64,000 nucleotides of DNA from CBDCZI01 sp965224495 (GTDB taxonomy: Bacteria > Bacteroidota > Bacteroidia > Cytophagales > JAAEPT01): the NCBI GenBank assembly GCA_965224495.1, contig CBDCZI010000029.1, positions 62,001 through 126,000 on the forward strand. Reading direction: 5' to 3'. Each line of letters starts with the position of its first letter. The stretch's first letter is position 1. Both the position numbers and the translations under genes were made by a program. Below the pieces are notes generated by a model that saw nothing but the letters and a program-made list of their open reading frames with translations, ran no database searches and had not been told where the DNA came from. This document shows positions 1 to 8,252 of the stretch, in pieces.

Positions 1-896
1 AAAATCTTTTTGTTTAATCTAAAAAGTAAAGACACCATATACGAATTGGCTGAAACAGCTTCTCTATTAAAACCTGGGTTGATACTATAAGCATCCCAAC
101 GGTAAGAAAAACGAATAGCATTGTTGTTTTTTAAGAAATAGGTGAGGTCAAGTTGGGTTGTTAATCGAGCCAATTTCCCCCAACTCACTGTTTTCATTGG
201 GGGCAATACTTTTGTTTCGGTACTTGGGAAATTTGAAATTACTGCGTAATCAGGTCGTAAGTAAGAATGAAAAAGCGGAATGAATAACTGAAAATCAACA
301 GCTAAATATTGTTTTTTTGTATCTCCTTGATGGTTCCACTTGAAAGATTTCGATTCAAAATCGAAACCTGTATTGATTTTTCCTGACAAACCATAAGAAA
401 ATACGACATCATAAAAAGAAGCACCTGTATTAAAAAATGATTTATTTATTCGGCTATTTCCTCCATACATCGCGTAACCACCGATATAAGTTCTTAACCG
501 CTCTCCTGTGAACTTATTTATTTTTCTTAAATAATGAAAATTTAATTGCGGATTGATGATGGTTGTTTTCGTACCTGCCCGAGGTGATTTTATTTTCCCG
601 AAAGCTCCGTTAAGGAAAATACCCCATTCCAAATCGTCGCCTTTAACAAAGTAATCTAATTTCGTATTTGACAGTACACCTTTATAATAAAGGGGAGAAA
701 CTGCAAAATCTTGTAATTTGTAAGAAGTGATACCTGTGCCAAGTTCAAAATACCTTGCTCGGTTTTTTCTTACGATTTTTTTTAGTTGCTTTTTTGTTTT
801 GGGTAAAGTATCGTTTTGTACTAAGGTGTCGCTTTGGGCAACACACACGCCATAAAAGAGCCAAAAGCTAATAAACAGTAAAAATAATTTCTTCAT
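1..896 (-). CDS. Putative outer-membrane beta-barrel protein, truncated by window edge
   Basis: The frame is open from an ATG at 896 to the window edge, so the 3' end is missing (about 298 codons seen). The N terminus is a clear signal peptide (MKKLFLLFISFWLLFYGVCV, then AQ). The rest alternates polar and aromatic residues and ends near the edge with a strand-like segment (SLLFRLNK) typical of an outer-membrane barrel terminus, so probably only a few residues are lost. I do not recognise the family. The beta-barrel call is inferred from composition. It is convergent in no way with mmcQ: both read leftward, separated by a hairpin terminator. Confidence 0.65.
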   Translation of the reverse strand, partial: MKKLFLLFISFWLFYGVCVAQSDTLVQNDTLPKTKKQLKKIVRKNRARYFELGTGITSYKLQDFAVSPLYYKGVLSNTKLDYFVKGDDLEWGIFLNGAFGKIKSPRAGTKTTIINPQLNFHYLRKINKFTGERLRTYIGGYAMYGGNSRINKSFFNTGASFYDVVFSYGLSGKINTGFDFESKSFKWNHQGDTKKQYLAVDFQLFIPLFHSYLRPDYAVISNFPSTETKVLPPMKTVSWGKLARLTTQLDLTYFLKNNNAIRFSYRWDAYSINPGFNREAVSANSYMVSLLFRLNKKI

Positions 897-1140
897 TGTA
901 ATTTGATGATAATAATGTTCAATTTAGCGAAAAAATAACTAATACCTAATCACCTGATTAGCAATTAGTTTTGTTTTCTATATAAAAGGATAGGCGAAAT
1001 AATCTACTGAAAACACAACCTAAAGCAAGTGTTATAGGTATAATCACCTATAACAACCAACTTTTTGACTTTTATTGTGAAACTCTATTTTTAGTGAGGA
1101 ACACAATGTTAATTTTTAGAAATATTTTTAACGAACGAAA

Positions 1141-1167
1141 AAGGAAGTCGAAAGACTTCCTTTTTTT
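1141..1167. terminator. Rho-independent terminator, probably bidirectional
   Basis: A perfect 9-bp stem (AAGGAAGTC, loop GAAA, GACTTCCTT) is followed by a T run on the plus strand and by five T residues on the minus strand. It lies just beyond the stop of the mmcQ-like gene and likely ends the mfd-mmcQ transcript. Confidence 0.8.
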
Positions 1168-1175
1168 ATGCTTAA

Positions 1176-1532
1176 TCATTCCAACAAACGCCATTCCTCT
1201 CTTAGTTTTTTAGTAAATCCTTTGACTACTAATTCGTACGAATGGTCGATGAGTTCGATTAATAATTTATCATCAACTGAGCCATCGGTAAGTACGGTGT
1301 TCCAATGTTTTTTATTCATATGGTAACCAGCGGTAATTCCGTTGTTACTTTCCCGTAACTCGATAGCTCGTTCGGGGTCGCACTTTAGATTTATCGAAAC
1401 AAACTGTTCTAAGTCAGTTAAAGCAAACATTTTATTCATTACTTTAAAAACAAAGATATTCTTATCGAAAGGAAAACCTTCGGTAACACCTTTTTTTGCT
1501 AAACAATATGTTCTGAAAAATTCTATATCCAT
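1176..1532 (-). CDS. MmcQ/YjbR family protein
   Basis: This 118-residue protein has the MmcQ/YjbR pattern: an N-terminal helix followed by FPFDKNIFVFKVMNKMFAL, a VSINLKCDPERAIELRE segment, GYHMNKKHWNTV, and a C-terminal helix with SYELVVKGFTKKLREE. Members have a CyaY-like fold and are described as double-wing DNA-binding proteins; their biological role is unclear. The start lies 2 bases after the mfd stop, so the two genes are probably co-transcribed, and a terminator follows at 1141. Length is normal for the family. Function beyond the family assignment is not known. Confidence 0.9.
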   Translation of the reverse strand: MDIEFFRTYCLAKKGVTEGFPFDKNIFVFKVMNKMFALTDLEQFVSINLKCDPERAIELRESNNGITAGYHMNKKHWNTVLTDGSVDDKLLIELIDHSYELVVKGFTKKLREEWRLLE

Positions 1533-1534
1533 AC

Positions 1535-4500
1535 CTAAACCTTACTTAACACTTCCAACGCCTTTTCAATAGTCGGCAACCTTTTGAATGTCAAAATCAT
1601 TTTACCTCTATGCTCTTTAAACGAAGCCGTTTGTGCATTGAGTTGTATATACGCAAGTACACGACCAAAGATATCGGATTGGAAATAATCGTCATTTTTA
1701 TCAATTTTGATATAGCCTTTTAGTGTCCCTCCAGTCAGTTTTATTTTCTCAAAGCCTAATTGTTCAGCAAGCCAACGCAGACGAACCATCTCTGTCAAGT
1801 CAGTAACCGATTGAGGCAATGCACCAAAACGGTCAATTAGAGCAGTAATAAATTCAGTTAATTCCTTTTCATCTTTGGTATTATCCAGTTGATTGTAAAG
1901 ACGCAAACGCTCCGTAATATTACTCACATAATCATCAGGAATAACCACCTCCAAATCCGTTTCAATCACACAATCTTGTATTGGTAAAAATACCTTTGCA
2001 TTATTGTCTTTATTAAACAACGCTTTAAAATCGGACTGTTTCACCTCTTTTATCGCTTCGTCAAGTAACTTTTGGTAAGTTTCAAAACCTAAATCATTGA
2101 TAAACCCCGTTTGTTCGCCTCCGAGCAAATCTCCTGCTCCACGAATATCCAAATCTCGCATAGCAATTTTAAAACCATCACCCAATTCAGAAAATTCTTC
2201 CAGAGCCAACAAACGCTTACGAGCATCGGCAGTCAGACTACCCATACTTGGCACAAACATATAGCAAAAAGCCTTTTTATTACTACGTCCAACACGACCA
2301 CGCATTTGGTGTAAATCCGACAACCCATACATAAAAGCACGGTTGATAATAATGGTATTAGCATTCGGTATATCCAAACCAGACTCAATAATGTTTGTTG
2401 AAACCAACACATCAAACTCGTGGTTAACAAATTGCATCATCGCTTTTTCAAGCTTTTTTCCTTCCATTTGTCCGTGAGCCACGCCCACTTTGCAATCAGG
2501 AACTAAACGCATAATAATATTACCTAATTCCTCTATATCTCCGATACGGTTATGCACAAAAAACACCTGTCCACCACGGTCGAGTTCATAGGTAATTGCA
2601 TCACGAATCAATTCTTCGTTCCACGAATGAATCTCCGTTGTCACCCCTTGACGGTTGGGAGGAGGCGTTGCGATAACCGAAAAATCTCTCGCTCCCATCA
2701 ACGAAAATTGCAATGTTCTCGGAATAGGTGTCGCCGTCAACGTCAGGACGTCAACACCCGAACGCATTTCTTTTAATTTCTCTTTTACAGCTACCCCAAA
2801 TTTTTGTTCTTCATCAATAATCAATAAGCCCAAATCTTTAAACTCCACACTCTTACCGACGATTTTGTGTGTACCGATAAGAATATCCACCTTCCCAACT
2901 TTCAAATCAGCAAGAATTTCTTTCACCTCTTTTGTCGTTCGGAAACGATTAATATACTCCACACGACAAGGTAAATTACCCAACCTACCGACAAAAGTTT
3001 TGTAATGTTGCATCGCCAAAATAGTAGTAGGGACTAAAATAGCCACCTGTTTACTGTCTGCTACCGCCTTAAAAGCCGAACGAATTGCTACCTCCGTTTT
3101 CCCAAATCCAACATCCCCACAAACCAACCGATCCATTGGATGCGGTTTTTCCATATCTTCTTTTACTGCCTCCGTCGCCTTTGCTTGGTCAGGTGTATCT
3201 TCGTAAATAAACGAGGTCTCCAACTCCGCCTGCATATAAGTATCCTTGCTAAATGCAAAACCAGGATTTGTTTTTCGTTCGGCATAAAGTTTTATCAAAT
3301 CGATAGCAATCTCTTTGACACGTTTTTTTACCTTACTTTTTTTCTTTTCCCATTCGGGCGAACCCAACTTACTCACCAAAGGAGCCGTTCCTTCTTTACC
3401 CGAATATTTAGCGATTTTATGTAACGAATGCACACTGATATACAAAACATCATCGTCACGGTAAATCAACCGAATCGACTCTTGTATATTACCATTCACC
3501 TCCTTTCGCACCATTCCCGCAAAACGCCCGATACCATAATCGATATGAGTAACAAAATCACCAGGGTTAAGGTTTTTCAGTTCTTTAAGGGTCAGTGCTT
3601 GTGATTTGCTATGTTTTTTCTTCGATTTATATTTAAAATACCTTTCAAAAATCTGGTGGTCGGTATAAATAGCTAATTTTTCTTCGTGGTCAATAAAACC
3701 ACCACGCAAAGGAATAGGAAACTCTTGAATAGATAAAGACGCGTCGTGCTCTTCTAAAATAGTATTTATTTTATCCAAATGCCGAGTCGAATCACTGCAA
3801 ATAATCGTACGGTAGCCTTTCGTTTGAAACTGGTGTAAATCATCAGTCAATAACTGAAAATTCTTATTAAAATTTGGCTGAGAACTAACATCAAATGCTA
3901 CTTTATCTGCATTTCTAAAATACGATTTAGCACCAAATTCCACCACTTTTTTCTTCTTCAATAACGCCTGAAAAGTCGCTTTATCATCAAATAACTGTTC
4001 AGGTTTTGTGATGAAATCCGGCTCACTCGACGCTTCACGAACCACATCAATATCCTCTACTATTTTATCAAAACACTTCTGAATCACTTCATTAACAAAC
4101 GCCACGTCATTCATCCAGACAATAGTATTTTCAGGAATATACTCTAAAAATGATTCTCGACTCTCTTGCAATAATTTAGTTTGAATATCAGGAATAATAG
4201 AAATCGCCTCTTTTTTCTCCTCCGAAAGTTGTGTTTCAGGGTCAAAAGTACGGATACTTTCCACTTCCTTACCAAACAATTCAATACGGTAAGGCAAATC
4301 ATTAGCATAAGAATAAATATCTATAATACCACCTCTAATAGCAAAATTACCCGCTTCGTACACGAAATCTGTTTTCTCAAACCCGTATTCAATCAACAAT
4401 TCAGCGATAAACTCTGTGTCAATTTTATCTTTAACCTTTACACCAAAAGTATTCTTTACCAGCGATTTTTTATTAATCACTTTTTCAGATAACGCATCAG

Positions 4501-4894
4501 GATAAGTAACGACAATTACGCCTTTTTTCTCCTCGCTAAACTGCTTCAAAACTTCCGCACGTTGCAATACATTGGCATTATCCACCTCTTCAAAATGATA
4601 CGGGCGCTTGTAAGAAGCAGGAAAAACCGTCACCGTTTGCTCCAACAAATTTTCCAAATCATTTTGCAAATACGTAGCTTCCTCACGATCGTGCACCACC
4701 AACAAATGATTAGCTCTCGTTTTTGCAATCGACGAAGCAATCACCACCGCATCAGCACTACCGTGTAGCCCCTTCAATTGAACCCGTGCATCAGGCTCTT
4801 CCAAATACGTATTTAACATATTCACAAATGGCGACGCAGAATAAATCTGCAAAATATCTTTAGCTTTCACGGTATTCAGGTTTAAAGAAAACAC
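1535..4894 (-). CDS. mfd: Transcription-repair coupling factor Mfd
   Basis: This 1119-residue SF2 translocase removes RNA polymerase stalled at DNA lesions and recruits UvrA. The UvrB-like N-terminal region spans about residues 20-300. The CarD-like RNA-polymerase interaction domain is near 440-505 (NPGDFVTHIDYGIGRFAGM). The helicase core has Walker A GDVGFGKT (593-600), a DEEQ box (694-697) and TATPIPRT (720-727). The SF2 C-terminal domain contains STNIIESGLDIPNANT and QMRGRVGRS, followed by the TRCF C-terminal domain. Length and motif order are complete and the frame is intact. It is transcribed leftward into the mmcQ-like gene. Confidence 0.98.
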   Translation of the reverse strand: MFSLNLNTVKAKDILQIYSASPFVNMLNTYLEEPDARVQLKGLHGSADAVVIASSIAKTRANHLLVVHDREEATYLQNDLENLLEQTVTVFPASYKRPYHFEEVDNANVLQRAEVLKQFSEEKKGVIVVTYPDALSEKVINKKSLVKNTFGVKVKDKIDTEFIAELLIEYGFEKTDFVYEAGNFAIRGGIIDIYSYANDLPYRIELFGKEVESIRTFDPETQLSEEKKEAISIIPDIQTKLLQESRESFLEYIPENTIVWMNDVAFVNEVIQKCFDKIVEDIDVVREASSEPDFITKPEQLFDDKATFQALLKKKKVVEFGAKSYFRNADKVAFDVSSQPNFNKNFQLLTDDLHQFQTKGYRTIICSDSTRHLDKINTILEEHDASLSIQEFPIPLRGGFIDHEEKLAIYTDHQIFERYFKYKSKKKHSKSQALTLKELKNLNPGDFVTHIDYGIGRFAGMVRKEVNGNIQESIRLIYRDDDVLYISVHSLHKIAKYSGKEGTAPLVSKLGSPEWEKKKSKVKKRVKEIAIDLIKLYAERKTNPGFAFSKDTYMQAELETSFIYEDTPDQAKATEAVKEDMEKPHPMDRLVCGDVGFGKTEVAIRSAFKAVADSKQVAILVPTTILAMQHYKTFVGRLGNLPCRVEYINRFRTTKEVKEILADLKVGKVDILIGTHKIVGKSVEFKDLGLLIIDEEQKFGVAVKEKLKEMRSGVDVLTLTATPIPRTLQFSLMGARDFSVIATPPPNRQGVTTEIHSWNEELIRDAITYELDRGGQVFFVHNRIGDIEELGNIIMRLVPDCKVGVAHGQMEGKKLEKAMMQFVNHEFDVLVSTNIIESGLDIPNANTIIINRAFMYGLSDLHQMRGRVGRSNKKAFCYMFVPSMGSLTADARKRLLALEEFSELGDGFKIAMRDLDIRGAGDLLGGEQTGFINDLGFETYQKLLDEAIKEVKQSDFKALFNKDNNAKVFLPIQDCVIETDLEVVIPDDYVSNITERLRLYNQLDNTKDEKELTEFITALIDRFGALPQSVTDLTEMVRLRWLAEQLGFEKIKLTGGTLKGYIKIDKNDDYFQSDIFGRVLAYIQLNAQTASFKEHRGKMILTFKRLPTIEKALEVLSKV

Positions 4895-5304
4895 AAGATA
4901 AAAATCCTCAAGGAAAGGAGGAAGGATAAACCGTTAAATTTGTTTTGGGGCATCCCCTTTTCGCTGAACAGATAAAGAGCAGAACAGAGTCGCTTATTCG
5001 ATAGATAACAAGATAGCCGATAAAAAGTAGGAGCGGGTCAGGCTTTTTGTTCTCAATCTTTTACGTGAAGTTCGTAGCTCTGCGGTCAATACCCAATAGC
5101 ACGCATAACAACACACAAAACAAGAAAGCAAAGTAAAAGGATTTCCACGTCAATCCTTATGCCGTTTATTAGCCGAATAAAAAGAAGACTACCAAAACGC
5201 CTACCAAAACAGACCAACCACACGTAATAATACAGACGTTGCACTGCATATAAGTACAGGACGTTGCACTGCAACGTCTCTAAATATTAAAAAACATTAA
5301 AAAC
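4895..5304. other. Intergenic region with dispersed-repeat fragment and REP palindromes
   Basis: No gene is supported in this 410-bp gap. Around 5021-5062 it carries AGCGGGTCAGGCTTTTTGTT plus CTCAATCTTTT, which recurs in opposite orientation near 35085-35125, so it is a fragment of the dispersed intergenic element described at 17513-17608. The right end (5234-5278) holds two palindromes linked to the adjacent RAYT gene. A leftward ORF here is short, repeat-derived and unconvincing. Confidence 0.6.
5234..5278. repeat. REP-like palindromes upstream of the RAYT gene
   Basis: One truncated copy (5234-5248, AGACGTTGCACTGCA) and one complete copy (5260-5278, GACGTTGCA, C, TGCAACGTC) lie 25 bases upstream of the transposase start. 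The same palindrome recurs at 5588-5608 and 6009-6028. Clustering of short palindromes around a RAYT gene is the hallmark of REP/BIME elements. Confidence 0.85.
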
Positions 5305-5985
5305 ATGGACGGAAAATACAAAAACAAATACCGCATAAAATCTGCCAGATTACTGAACTGGGATTACCGCAGTAACGGTATGTATTTCATCACCATTTGT
5401 ACCGAAAACAAGGAACACTTTTTCGGAAACATCACAGATGGGGAAATGCGATTAAATGAAATAGGTGAATTGGCTAATCAATATTGGAATGAAATCCCTC
5501 AACATTTCCCCTTCGTGAAATTGGGTGAATTTGTGGTCATGCCCAATCATACCCACGGCGTTTTGATTATCGAAAACACATCCGTACAGACGTTGCACTG
5601 CAACGTCTCTAGCGATACCCGCAATCACAACGATACCCGCAATCACAACGATACCCACAATCACAACGATACCCACAATCACAACGATACCCGCAATCAC
5701 AACGATACCCACAATCACAACGACACCCACAACCACAGCGACAATACCAATAACCCAAAAAATAAACAGATGGCAGATATTTCCCCGAAATCGGGCTCTA
5801 TATCCACGATTATTCGTTCTTATAAATCTGTTGTAACCAAAAACGCACGTAAAATACATGCAGGTTTTGGATGGCAAACCCGATTTTACGACCATATCAT
5901 ACGCAATGAAAAATCATTTCAAAACATTTCCAATTACATCATAAACAATCCCCAAAAATGGGATGATGATAAATTCTATAAATAA
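5305..5985 (+). CDS. REP-associated tyrosine transposase (RAYT, IS200-like Y1 family)
   Basis: This 226-residue protein matches the TnpA-REP branch of the Y1/HUH superfamily, which cuts and joins single-stranded REP DNA. The N terminus reads GMYFITICTENKEHFFG, then the HUH motif in FVVMPNHTHGVLII (His82 and His84). The C-terminal half contains ISTIIRSYKSVVTKNARK and GWQTRFYDHIIRNEKSFQ, then YIINNPQKW. Tyr172 is one candidate catalytic tyrosine and Tyr195 another. Unusually, between the HUH motif and this half the frame runs through a complete REP palindrome (residues 95-102, QTLHCNVS), then seven six-residue repeats (DTRNHN/DTHNHN). The frame stays open, so activity may be retained; that is inference. 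Confidence 0.9.
   Translation: MDGKYKNKYRIKSARLLNWDYRSNGMYFITICTENKEHFFGNITDGEMRLNEIGELANQYWNEIPQHFPFVKLGEFVVMPNHTHGVLIIENTSVQTLHCNVSSDTRNHNDTRNHNDTHNHNDTHNHNDTRNHNDTHNHNDTHNHSDNTNNPKNKQMADISPKSGSISTIIRSYKSVVTKNARKIHAGFGWQTRFYDHIIRNEKSFQNISNYIINNPQKWDDDKFYK
5588..5608. repeat. REP palindrome inside the RAYT coding sequence
   Basis: AGACGTTGCA, C, TGCAACGTCT: perfect 10-bp arms with a one-base loop. It is the same element as those flanking the gene and is followed by TCTAGCGATA, as at 6009-6037. Confidence 0.9.
5614..5739 (+). repeat. Seven tandem 18-bp repeats within the RAYT gene
   Basis: The unit GATACCC(G/A)CAATCACAAC is repeated seven times, the last copy being diverged. Because the unit is a multiple of 3 it encodes DTRNHN or DTHNHN in frame. 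It starts five bases after the internal REP palindrome. The half-unit resembles the 9-bp repeat at 6035-6097. Confidence 0.95.
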
Positions 5986-6008
5986 TACAGTACAGACGAA
6001 TACAGTAC

Positions 6009-6028
6009 AGACGTTGCATGCAACGTCT
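6009..6028. repeat. REP palindrome downstream of the RAYT gene
   Basis: AGACGTTGCATGCAACGTCT is a perfect 20-bp palindrome 23 bases after the transposase stop codon, completing a REP-RAYT-REP arrangement. Confidence 0.9.
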
Positions 6029-6034
6029 CTAGCG

Positions 6035-6097
6035 ATAATCACGATAATCACGATAATCACGATAATCACGATAATCACGATAATCACGATAATCACG
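6035..6097 (+). repeat. Seven tandem 9-bp repeats after the downstream REP
   Basis: Seven exact copies of ATAATCACG begin six bases after the downstream palindrome. In one frame they read as an Ile-Thr-Ile run, but this has no other sign of coding. Confidence 0.95.
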
Positions 6098-6161
6098 ATA
6101 TTACAAAATAATTTTGCCAATATTGATGCCTTTGATTATTTCAATAACCCCAACAAAAAAA

Positions 6162-6872
6162 CTACGAATGAAAAACCTCTCTTAGCACAAGTAACGATTT
6201 CAAATTACCTAAATGTTCTTCGTGCAATTGGTAGTAGCAAATAATTAATTGTAAAAAAGCAGAACGTACAGGAGCAGGAAGATCTATTTGTTGATTGTAA
6301 GCTCCAGAATTTAATAAATTGAGCTGTTTTTTATCTTCATTTGTGAAATTGTATTTATTACCACGTTCAGTATCGGTGTTTATTTGGTGGAGTAACTCTT
6401 CAATATTGTAAGGTTTAAACCCCAAGAAAAAAGTCAGTTTGAGCATAAATTGCAAATGAAAATGACTAACACTTTGTGGCATAGTGTCAAAATGTATCAG
6501 CGAGTTTTCTAAGAAAGAATACAATAACTTATTTTCTTCTTCGGCATCTCGTAAAACTTTTGTCAGCAATTCTGAAATAAAAATAGCGAGGGTTGTTTTT
6601 GCGATTTCAAACGGAATATGTTGGTAAGGAAAAAAACATTTTGCTTCGGCAATTCGTTGAATGTTTTTTGTTCTGTTTTCGTAAACCTCCAAATCTAAAA
6701 TAGTTAACGGTTGGTACAAGGCTATTTTTCCTTTTCCACGAGCACTTCGCACTGAATTGACAATATACGAGCGTAAACCAAATTGCTCGGTAAACACCCG
6801 AACGATGATAGACGTTTCCTTGTATTTAATAAAGCTAAGCACAATGCCTTTGGTCGATGAAATCATAGTCAA
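6162..6872 (-). CDS. recO: DNA repair protein RecO
   Basis: This 236-residue protein acts with RecF and RecR to load RecA on SSB-coated DNA. The OB-fold N terminus is typical (TKGIVLSFIKYKETSIIVRVFTEQFGLRSYIV, with the basic VRSARGKGK segment), followed by the helical RecO C-terminal region. The zinc-finger cysteines of proteobacterial RecO are absent. The second Met (MISSTKG) is an equally plausible start. The gene reads leftward toward the RAYT locus, and thiD ends 9 bases upstream, so it is probably the last gene of a thiE-thiD-recO transcript. Confidence 0.93.
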   Translation of the reverse strand: MTMISSTKGIVLSFIKYKETSIIVRVFTEQFGLRSYIVNSVRSARGKGKIALYQPLTILDLEVYENRTKNIQRIAEAKCFFPYQHIPFEIAKTTLAIFISELLTKVLRDAEEENKLLYSFLENSLIHFDTMPQSVSHFHLQFMLKLTFFLGFKPYNIEELLHQINTDTERGNKYNFTNEDKKQLNLLNSGAYNQQIDLPAPVRSAFLQLIICYYQLHEEHLGNLKSLLVLREVFHS

Positions 6873-6880
6873 AAAAACAG

Positions 6881-7615
6881 TTAAGAATGATAACCTAACC
6901 TCGAATTGTTACTTTGTAAAAAAGCCTCAACATACTTTTTTCCTTTGTAGCAAGCCGTTTCCAAATCATCACCCAACGCCAAATAAGCCAAGATAGCCGA
7001 TGAAAGTACACAGCCTGTACCGTGTTTGTCCGAAGACAAGAAACGGTCACCTTTTATTTCAAATAGCTTTTCACGTTGATGAAAAAGCATATCCGTTGCG
7101 TGGTCTTTGGCGTGTCCTCCTTTCAGTAAAACCCGAGTAAGCGAACTCAAAGTCAATGACGCATCAACCGAACTTGTCAGTCCTGTGAGTTGTAAAACCT
7201 CATTTCTGTTTGGCGTAAGTACGTAAATAGATTGCAACACTTTATCTAACCCTTCAAAAAGACTATGAATAGTAAACCCACTTGTAGCTTGTAAAATAGG
7301 GTCCCAAATAACTTTTATTTCAGGGTGATTTTTATTCAAATAACTCAACACACGTTTGAGCGAATGAAACGATTCGATAAGTCCAATTTTAATAAAACGA
7401 ACTTCGTATTGATTCAATAAAATAGATAACTGACGAATAATTTTGGTCGAAGAAACCCAATCAACATCCTCAAAAAGACTTTCGTCTTGGTAGGTAATTG
7501 CCGAGCAAACAGACAAGCCATAAACGTGTAAGTTTTCAAACGTTTTGGTGTCCGCATTTAATCCAGCACCAGCCGAAGGGTCGTGCCCTGCTATAGTAAT
7601 CACGTATGGTCTCAT
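6881..7615 (-). CDS. thiD: Hydroxymethylpyrimidine/phosphomethylpyrimidine kinase
   Basis: This 244-residue ribokinase-fold enzyme phosphorylates HMP and HMP-P in thiamine synthesis. It begins with the ThiD signature ITIAGHDPSAGAGLNADTKTFE and has DESLFEDVDWVSS, VIWDPILQATSGF, LTPNRNEVLQLTGL, LLKGGHAKDHATD and the ATP/anion-hole segment SSDKHGTGCVLSSAILAYLA. The gene overlaps the thiE-like gene upstream by 4 bases, indicating coupled translation. No TPP riboswitch was recognised upstream of the pair. Confidence 0.93.
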   Translation of the reverse strand: MRPYVITIAGHDPSAGAGLNADTKTFENLHVYGLSVCSAITYQDESLFEDVDWVSSTKIIRQLSILLNQYEVRFIKIGLIESFHSLKRVLSYLNKNHPEIKVIWDPILQATSGFTIHSLFEGLDKVLQSIYVLTPNRNEVLQLTGLTSSVDASLTLSSLTRVLLKGGHAKDHATDMLFHQREKLFEIKGDRFLSSDKHGTGCVLSSAILAYLALGDDLETACYKGKKYVEAFLQSNNSRLGYHS

Positions 7616-8190
7616 CGATTCAGTTCTTTTCTTATTTCTACGAATTTAGCGACAACATCACTCGGTTTTTCTTTCCATAATTCGCCTAATAAAGCAACAC
7701 CCGAAAATCCCAGACCTTGTAATTGACCGATATTTTGTTTGCAAATACCTCCCAAAGCGATGCAATTTGTCGTTGTTTTCAAAAAGATTTCAAATTCCTT
7801 AAACGTATAATTTGGTAAATACCCAACTTTAGAAATAGAAGGAAATACAGGGCTTAAAAAAAAGTATTCATAATCATATTTATTCGACTGAATAGCTTCA
7901 AACGAATGAAATGATTTACTTTGCTTATTTTTAAACTGTTCGTTAAAGTCTGTTTTAGACGAATGATGGTAGCCAATAAGAGGGAACTCATCAAGTAACT
8001 CTGTGTAATAATGAAGCTTTATTTTTGAATGGTACCGCGTAGGTATGCCCTTTAATATTGCTCGGACTGTTTCTAAATCAGTAGTTGGTTTACGAAGATG
8101 AATCATAGCGACACCTACTTTCAGTAATTGCTGAAAAATCACCGTTTCGTTTTCGAAAGGCTCAGGAGAAGAGATGACAATGAATTTCAT
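7612..8190 (-). CDS. thiE: Thiamine phosphate synthase (ThiE/TenI family)
   Basis: A TIM-barrel protein of 192 residues that is expected to couple HMP-PP with HET-P to make thiamine phosphate. Family features are MIHLRKPTTD, HHSSKTDF, YFLSPVFPSISKVGY, IALGGICKQNI and GVALLGELWK. I start at the ATG at 8190 (MKFIVISSPEPF); the longer frame to 8205 would need TTG. Divergent members of this family include TenI-like regulators or enzymes with other substrates, so ThiE activity is likely but not certain. The 4-base overlap with thiD supports a thiamine role. Confidence 0.85.
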   Translation of the reverse strand: MKFIVISSPEPFENETVIFQQLLKVGVAMIHLRKPTTDLETVRAILKGIPTRYHSKIKLHYYTELLDEFPLIGYHHSSKTDFNEQFKNKQSKSFHSFEAIQSNKYDYEYFFLSPVFPSISKVGYLPNYTFKEFEIFLKTTTNCIALGGICKQNIGQLQGLGFSGVALLGELWKEKPSDVVAKFVEIRKELNR

Positions 8191-8201
8191 ATTGTAAAAA
8201 T

Positions 8202-8245
8202 ACAAACACCTTACAGCTTTTAAAACCTGTAAGGTGTTTGTTTTT
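8202..8245. terminator. Strong rho-independent terminator
   Basis: A perfect 15-bp stem (arms 8202-8216 and 8227-8241) has T-rich flanks on both strands. It follows the stop of the Fe-S protein gene at 8253 and overlaps the region just upstream of the thiE start. Confidence 0.85.
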
Positions 8246-8252
8246 AGAAAAC

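Noticed and set aside
5086..5274. Leftward 62-codon frame in the mfd-RAYT gap
   Set aside because: It reads through REP palindromes and has no family resemblance or ribosome-binding site.
5614..5739. Possible CRISPR array from regular short repeats
   Set aside because: The 18-bp units are contiguous with no spacers, lie inside a transposase frame, and no cas genes are present.
5963..6244. Plus-strand frame after the RAYT gene with an Ile-Thr repeat
   Set aside because: It consists mostly of the REP palindrome and the 9-bp array and overlaps the 3' end of recO; no family features.
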